From positions 202,024-266,023 of the forward strand of contig NZ_SDLT01000002.1 in the NCBI RefSeq assembly GCF_004522235.1: a DNA stretch of 64,000 nt. Reading direction: 5' to 3'. The notes beneath the pieces were generated by a model. It worked only from the letters and a program-made list of their open reading frames with translations. It did no database searches and had not been told where the DNA came from. Made by a program: the position numbers and the translations under genes. This document shows positions 1 through 8,451 of the stretch, piece after piece. Numbering within the stretch: position 1 is the first letter of the stretch; every line of letters begins with the position of its first letter. The DNA comes from Amycolatopsis nivea (GTDB lineage: Bacteria > Actinomycetota > Actinomycetes > Mycobacteriales > Pseudonocardiaceae).

Positions 1-21
1 TTTGTCGGTTAGACTGCCTCT

Positions 22-1287
22 GTGATGAGCCTCGTACAGCGCAACGCAGCTCCCAGGGTGACCGAGCTGCTTTCGTCCTTCCGTGTCGTGCTGCTCGGCG
101 GGGCGCGGCAGACGGGGAAGACCACGCTGGTGCGAGACCTGCTCGACCTGCCAGGCCATGCGTGGTTCAGCTTTGACGACGAGGCCGTTCTGGCTCGGGC
201 ATCAGACGATCCGGTCGGGTTCGTCGAGGCCTTGCCGCGACCAGCAGCCGTCGACGAGTTCCAGAGAGCGGGACGAGGGTTCCTTCTCGCGGTGAAGCAG
301 GCAGCCGACCAAGATCGCACCCGCGGGCAGTTGCTGCTGACCGGGTCGACCAACTATCTCGCTGATCGAGGCCTGTCGGAGACGCTGGCCGGCCGAGCCG
401 GACGGCTGGTGCTGTGGCCGCTGTCGATGGGCGAGCGGCTCGGCGTCCGAGAGGCCTTTCTGGACTTGCTGTTCGAGCCGGCCAGCTGGCCGGAAAGAAC
501 CGAAACCCTGCCCCGCGCGGATCTGATCCGGACGCTGCTGGAAGGCGGTTATCCCGAGATCGTCACCGAGGGTTTGTCGGGACGGCAACGTCGGAACTGG
601 TTCGAAGCCTACGTTCACGACGTCGTTTCACGGGAGGCGCTCCGCCCCGTCGCCGAGGTCCGGCTGGAGGCGGAGCTGCGCAGGCTGCTGCGCCTTCTGG
701 CAGCTCGAACAGGCCAGGAACTCGTCGTCTCGGGCATCGCCAGCGACGCCGAAGTCGGCCGAGAAACCGCGTCGAATTACGTCGCGCTGCTCGAAGCCCT
801 CCACTTGGTGACGTTGCTGCCCGCGTGGTCTACCAACATCACGAACCGGGCGAAGCGACGTCCCAAGATCGTGGTCACGGACACGGGGCTCGCGGCCGAC
901 CTCTGCGGGCTTGGCGAGCAAACCTTCAGCCCGACCGCGGACGGCACAGCGGCAGGGTCGCTGTTCGAAACCTTCGTCATTACCGAGGTCCTCAAGCAGG
1001 CGACGTGGAGCGAGCGAAGCGTCGACCTATCCTACTTCCGCGACCGTGACGGAGCCGAGGTGGACCTGATCGTGGAGGACCGGCGGACCGGAGAACTGGC
1101 CGGCCTGGAAATCAAGCTGACCAGCACGCCGACAGCTCGGCACGCCAAACACCTGATGATGCTGCGGGACAAGCTGGGCAGCCGCTTCATCACCGGGCTG
1201 GTCGTTCACACCGGTTCCCAGACTTTGCCGTTGGGCGACCGCATCTGGGCTGTCCCCGTCTCCGCGCTCTGGCGATCGGACAGTTGA
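22..1287 (+). CDS. AAA-type ATPase with DUF4143 C-terminal domain
   Basis: Predicted ATP-binding protein of the AAA_14/DUF4143 family; its physiological role is not established. A Walker A loop, GGARQTGKTT, lies at residues 26-35. Near the C-terminus EVDLI is followed 12 residues later by EIK, the pattern that makes DUF4143 resemble a PD-(D/E)xK nuclease fold. Length (421 aa) is normal for the family. GTG at 22 and the ATG directly after it are both possible starts, and only 21 bases of upstream sequence are visible, so promoter and partner genes cannot be judged. The downstream gene is convergent, so the gene looks monocistronic. Family assignment is confident; function is unknown. Confidence 0.85.
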   Translation: MMSLVQRNAAPRVTELLSSFRVVLLGGARQTGKTTLVRDLLDLPGHAWFSFDDEAVLARASDDPVGFVEALPRPAAVDEFQRAGRGFLLAVKQAADQDRTRGQLLLTGSTNYLADRGLSETLAGRAGRLVLWPLSMGERLGVREAFLDLLFEPASWPERTETLPRADLIRTLLEGGYPEIVTEGLSGRQRRNWFEAYVHDVVSREALRPVAEVRLEAELRRLLRLLAARTGQELVVSGIASDAEVGRETASNYVALLEALHLVTLLPAWSTNITNRAKRRPKIVVTDTGLAADLCGLGEQTFSPTADGTAAGSLFETFVITEVLKQATWSERSVDLSYFRDRDGAEVDLIVEDRRTGELAGLEIKLTSTPTARHAKHLMMLRDKLGSRFITGLVVHTGSQTLPLGDRIWAVPVSALWRSDS

Positions 1288-1333
1288 AGCTTGCCGCCGC
1301 GACAGGATTCTCGGTATCGAGGCTGAGAACGAC

Positions 1334-1361
1334 GGGGCCGCCGCAAATACTGAACGGCCCC
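1334..1361. terminator. Candidate bidirectional hairpin between convergent genes
   Basis: Perfect 7-bp arms GGGGCCG and CGGCCCC enclose a 14-nt loop, between the ends of the DUF4143 ATPase and the MBL hydrolase. Neither side has a T-run, so only the position and stem support it. Confidence 0.35.
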
Positions 1362-1367
1362 AACTGT

Positions 1368-2024
1368 TCACCAGCCGCGTTCGCGCCACTCCGGAAGCTT
1401 CGGGCGCTCAGCCCCCAACGTGGAATCCCCGCCGTGTCCCGGATAGAACCACGTCTCGTCCGGCAACTCCCCGAAGATCTTCTCCTCCACATCCTTCAGC
1501 AGCGACGCGAAGCGAGCCGGATCCTTCTCCGTGTTCCCGATCCCGCCGGGGAACAGCGAATCGCCGGTAAAGAGATGCGGAATCCCCTCCGGATCACGGT
1601 AAACGAGCGCGATACTCCCCGGCGAGTGACCGACCAGATGCCGAGCCGTCAACTCGACCTCGCCAACCCGGATGGTGTCGCCATCGTCCACCGGAACGTC
1701 GATGCGGGCCTTGATCCCATCGATGTCGTCGCGCCCGGCGTAGGTGCGGGCACCGGTTGCCTCGGCGACCTCCGCCAGTGCGATCCAGTGGTCCCAGTGC
1801 TGGTGCGTCGTCACGATGGAGGCGAGACCGCCATCGCCGGCCAGGGCGAGCAGTGTCTGCGGGTCGGCGGCCGCGTCGATCAGCAGTTGTTCGCCGGTGG
1901 CTCGGCAGCGCAGCAGGTACGCGTTGTTGTCGATCGTGCCGACTGAGACTTTCGAGATGGTCAGACCGCTGGTCTCCCGCACGTCGGCGGGGCCGCCGGT
2001 GGTCACCACTCCGGTGTAGGTCAT
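1368..2024 (-). CDS. MBL-fold metallo-hydrolase (glyoxalase II-like)
   Basis: Metallo-beta-lactamase-fold hydrolase of 218 aa. The zinc-binding signature HxHxDH is present as HQHWDH at residues 74-79, followed by a further histidine in LVGHSPG, the aspartate of TGDSLF and the histidine of YPGHGGD, so the di-metal site looks complete. The closest functional class is glyoxalase II or a related thioester hydrolase; the substrate cannot be told. ATG at 2024 was chosen because GGGAGGAG lies just upstream on the minus strand; longer open reading to the left of it belongs to the antisense of fba. It is 86 bases downstream of fba on the same strand but separated from it by a strong terminator, so it is probably transcribed separately. 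Confidence 0.9.
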   Translation of the reverse strand: MTYTGVVTTGGPADVRETSGLTISKVSVGTIDNNAYLLRCRATGEQLLIDAAADPQTLLALAGDGGLASIVTTHQHWDHWIALAEVAEATGARTYAGRDDIDGIKARIDVPVDDGDTIRVGEVELTARHLVGHSPGSIALVYRDPEGIPHLFTGDSLFPGGIGNTEKDPARFASLLKDVEEKIFGELPDETWFYPGHGGDSTLGAERPKLPEWRERGW

Positions 2025-2060
2025 GGAGCTCCTCCCTCGTTGCGACTCCAGAACCAAGCA

Positions 2061-2093
2061 GAAAGGCCGCCCCGACAGCAAGTCGAGACGGCC
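2061..2093 (-). terminator. Rho-independent terminator of fba
   Basis: On the minus strand a 12-bp stem with arms GGCCGTCTCGAC and GTCGGGGCGGCC (two G-T pairs) and loop TTGCT is followed by TTTCT. It lies just after the fba stop codon. Confidence 0.85.
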
Positions 2094-2110
2094 TCCCGCC
2101 AGGAAATCCG

Positions 2111-3142
2111 TCAGCCCAGCTTCTTGCCAGCCGAGCCAAGCGCCTGCGTAGCCTCGACCACCCGGGTCGCCATGCCCGCTTCGGCGGCCTTCAGGTAGCT
2201 GCGCGGGTCGTACACCTTCTTGTTGCCGACCTCGCCGTCGATCTTCAGCACGCCGTCGTAGTTCTTGAAGAAGTGGTCCGCGATCGGGCGGGTGAACGCG
2301 TACTGCGTGTCGGTGTCCACGTTCATCTTCACCACGCCGTAGGACACCGCCTCGCGGATTTCCTCCGGGAGCGAGCCCGAGCCGCCGTGGAAGACCAGTT
2401 CGAACGGCTTCGAGCCGGCGTCGAGGCCGAGCTTCTTCGCCGCTGCTTCCTGGCCGCCCTTGAGCACGTCCGGGCGGAGCTTCACGTTGCCCGGCTTGTA
2501 CACGCCGTGCACGTTGCCGAACGTCGCGGCCAGCAGGTAGCGGCCCTTTTCGCCCGCGCCCAGCGCGTCGATCGTCTTCAGGAAGTCGCCCTCGGCGGTG
2601 TACAGCTTCTCGTTGATCTCCGCCTCGACGCCGTCTTCCTCGCCGCCGACGACGCCGATCTCGACCTCGAGGATGATGTTCGCCGCCGCGGCCTTGGCGA
2701 GCAGTTCCTGCGCGATCTGCAGGTTCTCGTCCAGGTCGATGGCCGAACCGTCCCACATGTGGGACTGGAACAGCGGCAGGCCGCCCGCCCGGACGCGTTC
2801 GGCGGAGATTTCGATCAGCGGGCGGACGAAGCCGTCCAGCTTGTCCTTGGGGCAGTGGTCGGTGTGCAGCGCGACGTTGACGTCGTACTTCGCCGCCACC
2901 ACCTGAGCGAACTCGGCCAGCGCGGTCGCGCCGACAACCATGTCCTTCACCTTCTGCCCGGACGCGAACTCCGCGCCGCCGGTGGAGAACTGGATGATCC
3001 CGTCGCTCTCCGCCTCGGCGAACCCGCGGATCGCGGCGTTCACGGTTTCCGACGAGGTCACGTTGATGGCCGGGAAGGCGAATTCGTCCTTCTTCGCCCG
3101 GTCGAGCATCTCCGCGTACACCTCGGGGGTGGCGATGGGCAT
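2111..3142 (-). CDS. fba: Class II fructose-bisphosphate aldolase
   Basis: Zinc-dependent aldolase that interconverts fructose 1,6-bisphosphate with dihydroxyacetone phosphate and glyceraldehyde 3-phosphate in cytoplasmic glycolysis and gluconeogenesis. The 343-aa length is typical of actinobacterial class II enzymes. Family motifs include the metal-site region LHTDHCPKDKLDG, EIGVVGGEEDGV, the glycine-rich VFHGGSGS loop and the C-terminal NKKVYDPRSYLKAAE. The ATG at 3142 is preceded by GAGGAGGAA, a strong ribosome-binding site. An intrinsic terminator follows at 2061-2093, and a hairpin upstream (3186-3219) separates it from the preceding F420-type oxidoreductase gene, so it is probably a single-gene transcript. 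Confidence 0.97.
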   Translation of the reverse strand: MPIATPEVYAEMLDRAKKDEFAFPAINVTSSETVNAAIRGFAEAESDGIIQFSTGGAEFASGQKVKDMVVGATALAEFAQVVAAKYDVNVALHTDHCPKDKLDGFVRPLIEISAERVRAGGLPLFQSHMWDGSAIDLDENLQIAQELLAKAAAANIILEVEIGVVGGEEDGVEAEINEKLYTAEGDFLKTIDALGAGEKGRYLLAATFGNVHGVYKPGNVKLRPDVLKGGQEAAAKKLGLDAGSKPFELVFHGGSGSLPEEIREAVSYGVVKMNVDTDTQYAFTRPIADHFFKNYDGVLKIDGEVGNKKVYDPRSYLKAAEAGMATRVVEATQALGSAGKKLG

Positions 3143-3185
3143 CGGTTCCTCCTCGAGACGACTGGCTTCTACAGCGGCATCGTAC

Positions 3186-3219
3186 GAGGTGGACCGGCCG
3201 GGGCGACCGGTCCTACCTC
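3186..3219 (-). terminator. Hairpin between the oxidoreductase gene and fba
   Basis: GAGGT-GGACCGG pairs with CCGGTCC-(T)-ACCTC, twelve base pairs with one bulged T and a 9-nt loop. It could end the upstream minus-strand gene or sit in the fba leader. There is no T-run. Confidence 0.5.
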
Positions 3220-3246
3220 ACACGAGACGAAACCGACTGGAGCGAT

Positions 3247-4068
3247 TCAGAGCAGCTCCGCCGCGATTGCCCGGTAGGCAGGGAACGGATCGTCGTCCAG
3301 CGACTGCACGCTGACGTGCTCAGCCCCCGCGTCGAGGTGCGCCTGCAGGCCCTTGGCCAGCGCTTTTCCGTCGCCGTGGACGGCCAGCGCGTCGATCAGC
3401 CGGTCGCTGCCCTTCCCCGCGATGTCCTCCTCGGAGAAGCCGTGCTTGAGCAGGTTCGCGGTGTAGTTGGACAGGCCGAGATAGAACTGCACCGTCTTGC
3501 GGCCGGTCTCGCGCGCCCGCTCCGGATCGGTGTCGAAGACGACCTTCTGCTCGGGGGCGAGCACGGCTCCAGCACCGAGGAGCTCCCGCGCCGCCCGGGT
3601 GTGCTCCGGGGTGGTCAGGTACGGATGCGCGGCCGCGGTGCGGTCGCGGGCGAGTTCGAGCACCTTCGGGCCGAGTGCGGCCAGCGCGCGCGACTGCGTG
3701 GGCACCCCGGCCGCGTCGAGCGCGTCGAGGTAGTCGACCAGCGCCGCGTACGGCTTCTTGTACTCCTGCGTGTGCTCGCGGTGGCCCGCGCCGACGCCGA
3801 GCAGGAACCGTCCCGGGTGCTTGCCCTCGATGCGATGGAACGCCCGCGCGATGTCCTCGGGCGCGTCGGCCCAGATGTTGACGATCCCGGTGGCGATCTT
3901 GATCCCCTCGGTCGCGGCCAGCAGTTCGTCGACGATCGCCAGGTCGCCGCCGGGAGACCCGCCGAGCCAGATCGTGCCGTAGCCCAGTTTCTCCACCTCG
4001 GCGGCGAACGCGCTGTCCACCGCGGTCGACATCCGCCACACACCTAGCTTGCCCAGTTCGATAGCCAT
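3247..4068 (-). CDS. LLM-class F420-dependent oxidoreductase
   Basis: Luciferase-like TIM-barrel oxidoreductase, 273 aa, of the type in which coenzyme F420 replaces flavin (resembling the TIGR03620 group); the substrate is unknown. Typical family features are the N-terminal GKLGVW strand, TIWLGGSPGGDL, the LLGVGAGHREH segment (residues about 88-98) and a C-terminal DAGAEHVSVQ strand. The ATG at 4068 has a modest GGGCGGG ribosome-binding site. The gene diverges from the aldo/keto reductase at 4131 with only 62 bases between starts, so the two promoters must overlap. A hairpin at 3186-3219 follows. Confidence 0.88.
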   Translation of the reverse strand: MAIELGKLGVWRMSTAVDSAFAAEVEKLGYGTIWLGGSPGGDLAIVDELLAATEGIKIATGIVNIWADAPEDIARAFHRIEGKHPGRFLLGVGAGHREHTQEYKKPYAALVDYLDALDAAGVPTQSRALAALGPKVLELARDRTAAAHPYLTTPEHTRAARELLGAGAVLAPEQKVVFDTDPERARETGRKTVQFYLGLSNYTANLLKHGFSEEDIAGKGSDRLIDALAVHGDGKALAKGLQAHLDAGAEHVSVQSLDDDPFPAYRAIAAELL

Positions 4069-4117
4069 GTCCCGCCCAACGCGCGAGAACCCGGTTTTCC
4101 TCCCGTCCCGGCCGGAT

Positions 4118-4131
4118 TAGGTTCGAAAGCA
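4118..4131 (+). promoter_or_regulatory. Candidate promoter giving a leaderless aldo/keto reductase mRNA
   Basis: TAGGTT at 4118-4123 lies seven bases before the ATG, and TTTTCC lies 17 bases further upstream. The spacing would place the 5' end of the mRNA at or next to the start codon. There is no ribosome-binding site. Confidence 0.45.
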
Positions 4132-5045
4132 TGACGAAGCTCGGCACCACGGAATTGGACATCCACGGCCTCAACCTCGGCTGCAACGTCTTCGGCAACA
4201 CCGCGGACGAACCCACGTCATTCGCTGTTCTCGACGCGTACACCGCGGCCGGCGGCAACTTCCTCGACACCGCCAACATCTACGGCGGCGGGGGCGGTTC
4301 CGAAACGATCATCGGCAACTGGCTCGCCAAGCGCGGCCGCCGCGACGACATCGTCATCGCCACCAAGGTCGGCGGGGGAGACCAGCGGCCCGGCCTCTCC
4401 GCGAAGAACATCGCCGCGGCGGTCGACGAATCGTTGCAGCGCCTCCGAACCGACCACATCGACCTGTACTACGCGCACATCGACGACCTCGACACCCCGC
4501 AGGAAGAAACCCTCGGCGCGTTCGACCAGCTCGTCCGCGACGGCAAGGTCCGCTACATCGCGGCCTCCAACTACGAGCCGGACCGGCTCGCCTCCGCATT
4601 GTCCATTTCGGACCGGAACGGGCTCGCCCGATACGTTGCCCTGCAACCGCATTACAACCTGGTCGAGCGCGACTACGAACGAGAACTGGCCCCGCTCGTC
4701 GCCAAGGAGAACCTGGCGACGCTGCCGTATTTCGGACTAGCCAAGGGATTCCTCACCGGAAAGTACCGTTCGAAGGACGAACCGGGCGACTCGCCGCGTG
4801 CCCCGCGGGCGCTGGCCTACCTCGACGCCCGGGGCGAACGGGTGCTCGCCGCGCTGGACGAGGTGGCCGCCGCGCACCAGACCTCGGTCGCCAGCGTCTC
4901 GCTCGCGTGGCTCCGCCAGCAGCCGACCGTCGCCGCGCCGATCGCCAGCGCGCGGACCCCGGAGCAGCTCGTTGACCTGCTCGCTTCGGTCGAGCTGACC
5001 CTGACCGACGCCGAACTCACCGCTTTGGGCGAAGCGTCGAACTGA
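4131..5045 (+). CDS. Aldo/keto reductase
   Basis: NAD(P)H-dependent aldo/keto reductase, 304 aa, a TIM-barrel enzyme reducing aldehydes or ketones; substrate unknown. The catalytic tetrad of the family can be placed: Asp and Tyr in FLDTANIYGGG, Lys in VIATKVGGG and His in DLYYAHIDDLDTP. The C-terminal cofactor region is AAPIASARTPEQL. Start at ATG 4131 is favoured by the TAnnnT hexamer seven bases upstream and the lack of a ribosome-binding site. It diverges from the LLM-class oxidoreductase. The short-chain dehydrogenase downstream starts 81 bases after its stop and seems to have its own control region. Confidence 0.93.
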   Translation: MTKLGTTELDIHGLNLGCNVFGNTADEPTSFAVLDAYTAAGGNFLDTANIYGGGGGSETIIGNWLAKRGRRDDIVIATKVGGGDQRPGLSAKNIAAAVDESLQRLRTDHIDLYYAHIDDLDTPQEETLGAFDQLVRDGKVRYIAASNYEPDRLASALSISDRNGLARYVALQPHYNLVERDYERELAPLVAKENLATLPYFGLAKGFLTGKYRSKDEPGDSPRAPRALAYLDARGERVLAALDEVAAAHQTSVASVSLAWLRQQPTVAAPIASARTPEQLVDLLASVELTLTDAELTALGEASN

Positions 5046-5056
5046 TACTTACCGAA

Positions 5057-5069
5057 CAGTAGCTTACTG
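5057..5069. promoter_or_regulatory. Inverted repeat upstream of the short-chain dehydrogenase
   Basis: CAGTA and TACTG flank a 3-nt centre in the short gap before the 5127 gene. Arms are only 5 bp, so this is a weak operator candidate. Confidence 0.3.
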
Positions 5070-5126
5070 CGGGTAGGTTGTTGTACGGTGCCCTCCGGAC
5101 AGGCAAAACCGGCTCAGGAGGGCACC

Positions 5127-6017
5127 GTGGCTCAGAAGCAGGTCGACGGCAAGGTCGTGCTCATCACCGGAGCCGCTCGCGGGATCGGAGCCGGCCTGGC
5201 CGAGCGGCTCGCCGCGCGCGGAGCCAAGGTCGCGCTCGTCGGGCTCGAGGCCGACGAACAGGAAGCGGTCGCCAAGCGGATCGGACCGAACGCGAAGTCC
5301 TGGGAAGCCGACGTGACCAGCTGGGACGACCTCGAGCGCGTCACCGAGGGCGTGGTCGAGCACTTCGGCGGCATCGACATCGTCATCGCCAACGCGGGCA
5401 TCGCGACCGCCGGATTCGTGCGCTCGGTGGACCGCACCGCGTTCGAGCGGGTGATCGAGGTCGACCTGCTCGGCGTGTGGCGCACGTTCCGCGTCACGAT
5501 GCCGCACGTGATCGAACGCCGCGGCTACCTGCTCGGTATCTCCTCGCTCGCCGCGATCACGCACGCGCCGGGCATGGCGAACTACGCCGCCGCGAAGGCG
5601 GGCGTCGAGGCGTTCTGCAACAGCCTCCGCGCGGAGGTCGCGCACCTCGGCGTGAAGGTCGGCGTCGCGCACCCCACCTGGATCCGCACCAACCTGGTCG
5701 AAAGCGCCGACGCGCACCCGGTGTTCGGCAAGCTGCGCGCCGGGATGCCGGGCCTGCTCGGCAAGACGTACCCGCTGGACGTCGCGCTCGACGACCTGGA
5801 GGCCGGGATTCTGCGCCGCGCGCGGACGATCCACGTGCCACGCTGGGTCGGCGGCCTGAAGCTGCTGCGCTCGTTCCTGCCGCCGATCGTCGAACTCGGC
5901 GCGCGGACGCGGGTGCCTGCGGCGGACCGGGCCGCGCTGAAGGACGTCGAGGAGCGCGGCGCGTTCGAAGCGTCGGTCACCGGCCACGGCGGACGCGCGG
6001 CCACCAAGCGCAGCTGA
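5127..6017 (+). CDS. Short-chain dehydrogenase/reductase
   Basis: Classical SDR oxidoreductase, 296 aa, acting on an unknown alcohol or carbonyl with NAD(P). The cofactor loop TGAARGIGAG and the NAG motif (ANAGIAT) are present, and the catalytic Ser and the YxxxK pair occur in ISSLAAI and NYAAAK. A tail of roughly 50 residues after the core (ARTIHVPRWVGG and following) is seen in longer actinobacterial SDRs. GTG at 5127 was chosen over the in-frame GTG at 5088 because AGGAGG lies 4-5 bases before it and the Rossmann fold then begins after about ten residues. It is followed after eight bases by a PPOX-family gene, so the two are likely co-transcribed. Confidence 0.9.
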   Translation: MAQKQVDGKVVLITGAARGIGAGLAERLAARGAKVALVGLEADEQEAVAKRIGPNAKSWEADVTSWDDLERVTEGVVEHFGGIDIVIANAGIATAGFVRSVDRTAFERVIEVDLLGVWRTFRVTMPHVIERRGYLLGISSLAAITHAPGMANYAAAKAGVEAFCNSLRAEVAHLGVKVGVAHPTWIRTNLVESADAHPVFGKLRAGMPGLLGKTYPLDVALDDLEAGILRRARTIHVPRWVGGLKLLRSFLPPIVELGARTRVPAADRAALKDVEERGAFEASVTGHGGRAATKRS

Positions 6018-6025
6018 GGAGCGTC

Positions 6026-6499
6026 ATGTCCCGTCGCGACCAGATCCGGATGAAGCCGGACGAGGTGCAGGCCTACCTGGCCGAGCAGAAGGTCATCAAC
6101 GTGGCCTCGGTCGGCCCGAACGGCAGGCCGCACCTCACCGCCCTCTGGTACTACCCGCAGGAGGGCGGGGTCGCGACGTGGACTTACGGCACCTCGCAGA
6201 AGGCGAAGAACCTGCGCCGGCTGCCCGAGGCGACCGTGCTGATCGAAAGCGGCGATTCGTACGACCAGCTGCGCGGGCTTTCGTTCGAGGCGGACGTCGA
6301 GTTCGTCGAGGACACCGAGCAGGTCACGGCGATGGGGATCGCGCTGATGATGCGCTACTCCGGGGCCGAACCGGGCGCGCCGGTGCCCGACGAGCTGCGG
6401 ACCTTCATCGAACGGCAGGCGCCCAAGCGGGTCGGGCTGATCCTGCGTCCGACGAAGATCGCGAGCTGGGACCACTCGAAACTCGGCGGCGTCTACTAG
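6026..6499 (+). CDS. PPOX-family (pyridoxamine oxidase-like) F420/flavin protein
   Basis: Split-barrel protein of the pyridoxamine 5'-phosphate oxidase-like superfamily, 157 aa. Actinobacterial relatives often bind F420 rather than FMN; substrate unknown. The fold is recognised from VASVGPNGRPHLTALWYY near the N-terminus, the basic stretch TSQKAKNLRRLP and the C-terminal LRPTKIASWDHSKL. ATG 6026 follows GAGGAG and starts eight bases after the preceding SDR, suggesting an operon. Its stop overlaps the stop of the convergent alcohol dehydrogenase by four bases. Confidence 0.88.
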   Translation: MSRRDQIRMKPDEVQAYLAEQKVINVASVGPNGRPHLTALWYYPQEGGVATWTYGTSQKAKNLRRLPEATVLIESGDSYDQLRGLSFEADVEFVEDTEQVTAMGIALMMRYSGAEPGAPVPDELRTFIERQAPKRVGLILRPTKIASWDHSKLGGVY

Positions 6500-7539
6500 G
6501 GCACGAGCGCGACGAAGCTCAGCCCGGAAGTGCCTTCCGCCAGATCGAGAGCGGATTCCGGATCGTCGAGGCCCACCTTCAGGAGTTCCACGGCGGAGAG
6601 GTCCAGCGCGCCTGAGCGGACGAGGCTCCACACCGTCCGCACCGTCTCGTCGTCGCTCATCCAAGAGCCGCGCAGGGTGAGCCTGCGGTGCATGAATTCG
6701 CCGTACGGAATGGTCAACTCCTGGCGTACGCCGCCGACGAGCACCAGGGTGCCGCGTACCCGAAGGCAGTCGTAGGCGGCCATCGTCGCGTCCGCCGTCG
6801 GGGTGGCACCGAGAGCGTCGAGGGCTACGTCCACCGGGCCGATCGCCGCTGCGTCCGTCGCCCGATCGCCGGTCAGCTGGTGGGTGCGCACGCGCGGGTC
6901 GAGTTCAGCCAAGCGGTCGAGCGCCACTTTGTTGCGCCCCACCGCCGTCACCGTCGCCGCGCCTTCCGCCAGCGCCAGCAGCACTGCCGCGCCGCCCATC
7001 TGACCGGTCGCACCGATCACCGCGACGTCGCGTCCGGCCAGCGGACCCGCGGTGTGCAGGCCAGCGGCGGCAACGCAAAGCCACGGCAGAAACGCCAGCC
7101 GCGCCGGGTCCGGGTAATTCTCGGCACCGGGCAGCTTGATCATCGTTTCCTTGGCGCACAAAGCTTTCTCCGCGAAGGTGCCGTCATGCCACACCTCGTG
7201 CATGCGGTCCGCGCGCTCGTTGCGGCCGGCAGCGCCGAGGCCGACCCAGCCGACCAGGATCTCGTCGCCGTCGCCCGCGTTGAGCAGCGCTGTGTCCAGC
7301 ACGATGTCGCCCGGCTCGACGTGGAAGACGTCCGGCGCGACGTCGGTCACGCGTCCGATGCACGAGGGGCCGAGGACCAGCGGGACCGGCAGGCCGCCGC
7401 GCCCGCCCGTCACCACCGCCTTCGTGTAGGCCGGGACGTGCGCGGCGAGCACCTCCACGACGACGCCACCGCCCTGGAGAGCGGGTTCCGGCAGTTCAGA
7501 GAGACGCAGGCCTTGTGCGTCGACATTCCAAGCTCGCAT
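6496..7539 (-). CDS. MDR-family alcohol dehydrogenase / quinone reductase-like
   Basis: Medium-chain dehydrogenase/reductase, 347 aa. An N-terminal GroES-like domain is followed by a Rossmann domain with GATGQMGGAAV (about residues 170-180). The four-cysteine structural zinc loop of true alcohol dehydrogenases is absent, so quinone-oxidoreductase-like chemistry with NADPH is more likely; substrate unknown. It is divergent from the MmyB-like regulator at 7609, with a 7-bp inverted repeat between the two starts, a usual arrangement for a regulator controlling an adjacent reductase. Its 3' end overlaps the convergent PPOX gene by four bases. Confidence 0.87.
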   Translation of the reverse strand: MRAWNVDAQGLRLSELPEPALQGGGVVVEVLAAHVPAYTKAVVTGGRGGLPVPLVLGPSCIGRVTDVAPDVFHVEPGDIVLDTALLNAGDGDEILVGWVGLGAAGRNERADRMHEVWHDGTFAEKALCAKETMIKLPGAENYPDPARLAFLPWLCVAAAGLHTAGPLAGRDVAVIGATGQMGGAAVLLALAEGAATVTAVGRNKVALDRLAELDPRVRTHQLTGDRATDAAAIGPVDVALDALGATPTADATMAAYDCLRVRGTLVLVGGVRQELTIPYGEFMHRRLTLRGSWMSDDETVRTVWSLVRSGALDLSAVELLKVGLDDPESALDLAEGTSGLSFVALVP

Positions 7540-7572
7540 AGGACCCAGCCTCGCGCGCCGTTAAGCTGGTAT

Positions 7573-7592
7573 CCAGAATCGCGTTATTCTGG
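7573..7592. promoter_or_regulatory. Likely operator of the MmyB-like regulator in a divergent promoter
   Basis: Perfect 7-bp arms CCAGAAT and ATTCTGG are separated by CGCGTT. The site lies in the 69-bp gap between the divergent dehydrogenase (start 7539) and regulator (start 7609) genes, so it could control both. The binding protein is inferred from position. Confidence 0.6.
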
Positions 7593-7608
7593 TACTGGAG
7601 GTTCTAGG

Positions 7609-8376
7609 GTGAGCGTCGAACTGGGCACCTTCCTGCGCAGCCGCCGCGAGCGGATCGCCCCGGCCGACGCGGGCCTGCCGGTCACCGGCCGCCGCCGCAC
7701 GCCCGGATTGCGCCGCGAAGAACTGGCTCTGCTGGCCGGAATCAGCGCCACCTGGCTCACCTATCTCGAACAGGGCCGCGACGTCCGTCCTTCCGACCAG
7801 GTGCTCGACGCCCTAGCCCGGGCACTGCGGCTGACCAGCGCCGAGCAGGAACACCTTCGCCGGCTCGCCGATGGCGGAGCCACTGCCGAGGACGCGCCCG
7901 AGGAAGCCGCGCCCGAGGTCGCGGGCGTCCCGGCGATGCTGGGCGACAACCCCGCGTACGTCACCGGCATCTGCTACGACCTGCTCGCGTACAACGACGC
8001 CGCCGCGGAGCTGTTCCGGAACATCGAGCCGGGCGCGAACGTCGTCCGCTGGATGTTCACCGAGCCCGCCGCGCGGGAGGTCCTGGTCGACTGGGAGCAG
8101 GAGGCGCGCAACATCCTGGCCCGGCTGCGCGCGATCGCCGGACGGCATCCCGACCACCCGCGCGTGACCCGGCTGGTGGCCGAGTTGACCGAGGCGAGCC
8201 CCGAGGTGCGCGAGTGGTGGCCGCATTACGAAATCCAGTTCAGCCACGCAGGTCAGAAGCGCTTTCGGCATCCAAGGCTCGGCGTGGTGACGGCGACGCA
8301 CGCCGCGTTCCACGTGGCCGAGCGTCCGGAGCAGACGTTGGTGGTCTATCGGCTGCCGAGTGGTACTGACGAGTAG
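7609..8376 (+). CDS. Helix-turn-helix regulator with MmyB-like ligand-binding domain
   Basis: Transcription factor of 255 aa. An XRE-type helix-turn-helix spans about residues 30-80 (RREELALLAGISATWLTYLE and following). A C-terminal MmyB-like PAS-related domain starts near residue 105 (DNPAYVTGICYDLLAYNDAA) and ends with HPRLGVVTATHAAFHV and the basic/aromatic TLVVYRLP strand. Many such proteins repress an adjacent oxidoreductase gene. GTG 7609 is preceded by GGAG at 7597-7600. The divergent dehydrogenase and the palindrome at 7573-7592 make it the likely target. A new promoter follows its stop, so the monooxygenase operon is probably separate. Confidence 0.9.
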   Translation: MSVELGTFLRSRRERIAPADAGLPVTGRRRTPGLRREELALLAGISATWLTYLEQGRDVRPSDQVLDALARALRLTSAEQEHLRRLADGGATAEDAPEEAAPEVAGVPAMLGDNPAYVTGICYDLLAYNDAAAELFRNIEPGANVVRWMFTEPAAREVLVDWEQEARNILARLRAIAGRHPDHPRVTRLVAELTEASPEVREWWPHYEIQFSHAGQKRFRHPRLGVVTATHAAFHVAERPEQTLVVYRLPSGTDE

Positions 8377-8384
8377 GAAGTACT

Positions 8385-8412
8385 TTGAAGTAACTGTTAC
8401 CTGAGGTAACAT
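8385..8412 (+). promoter_or_regulatory. Promoter with embedded operator for the monooxygenase operon
   Basis: TTGAAG (8385-8390) and TAACAT (8407-8412) are spaced by 16 bases. A perfect inverted repeat, TGTTACC and GGTAACA around TGA (8395-8411), covers the spacer and the -10 box, the expected position for a repressor. The regulator is not obvious in this window. Confidence 0.65.
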
Positions 8413-8451
8413 CAACGCTGCCAGACCCCCAGCGCAGCGGAGGCCGACAAG

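Noticed and set aside
1368..2756. A 462-aa protein joining fba antisense sequence to the MBL hydrolase
   Set aside because: The N-terminal part is Arg-rich shadow of fba, and the true start at 2024 has a strong ribosome-binding site.
5057..5069. Strong TetR operator before the SDR gene
   Set aside because: Only five bases pair per arm and extension fails, so it is listed only as a weak candidate.
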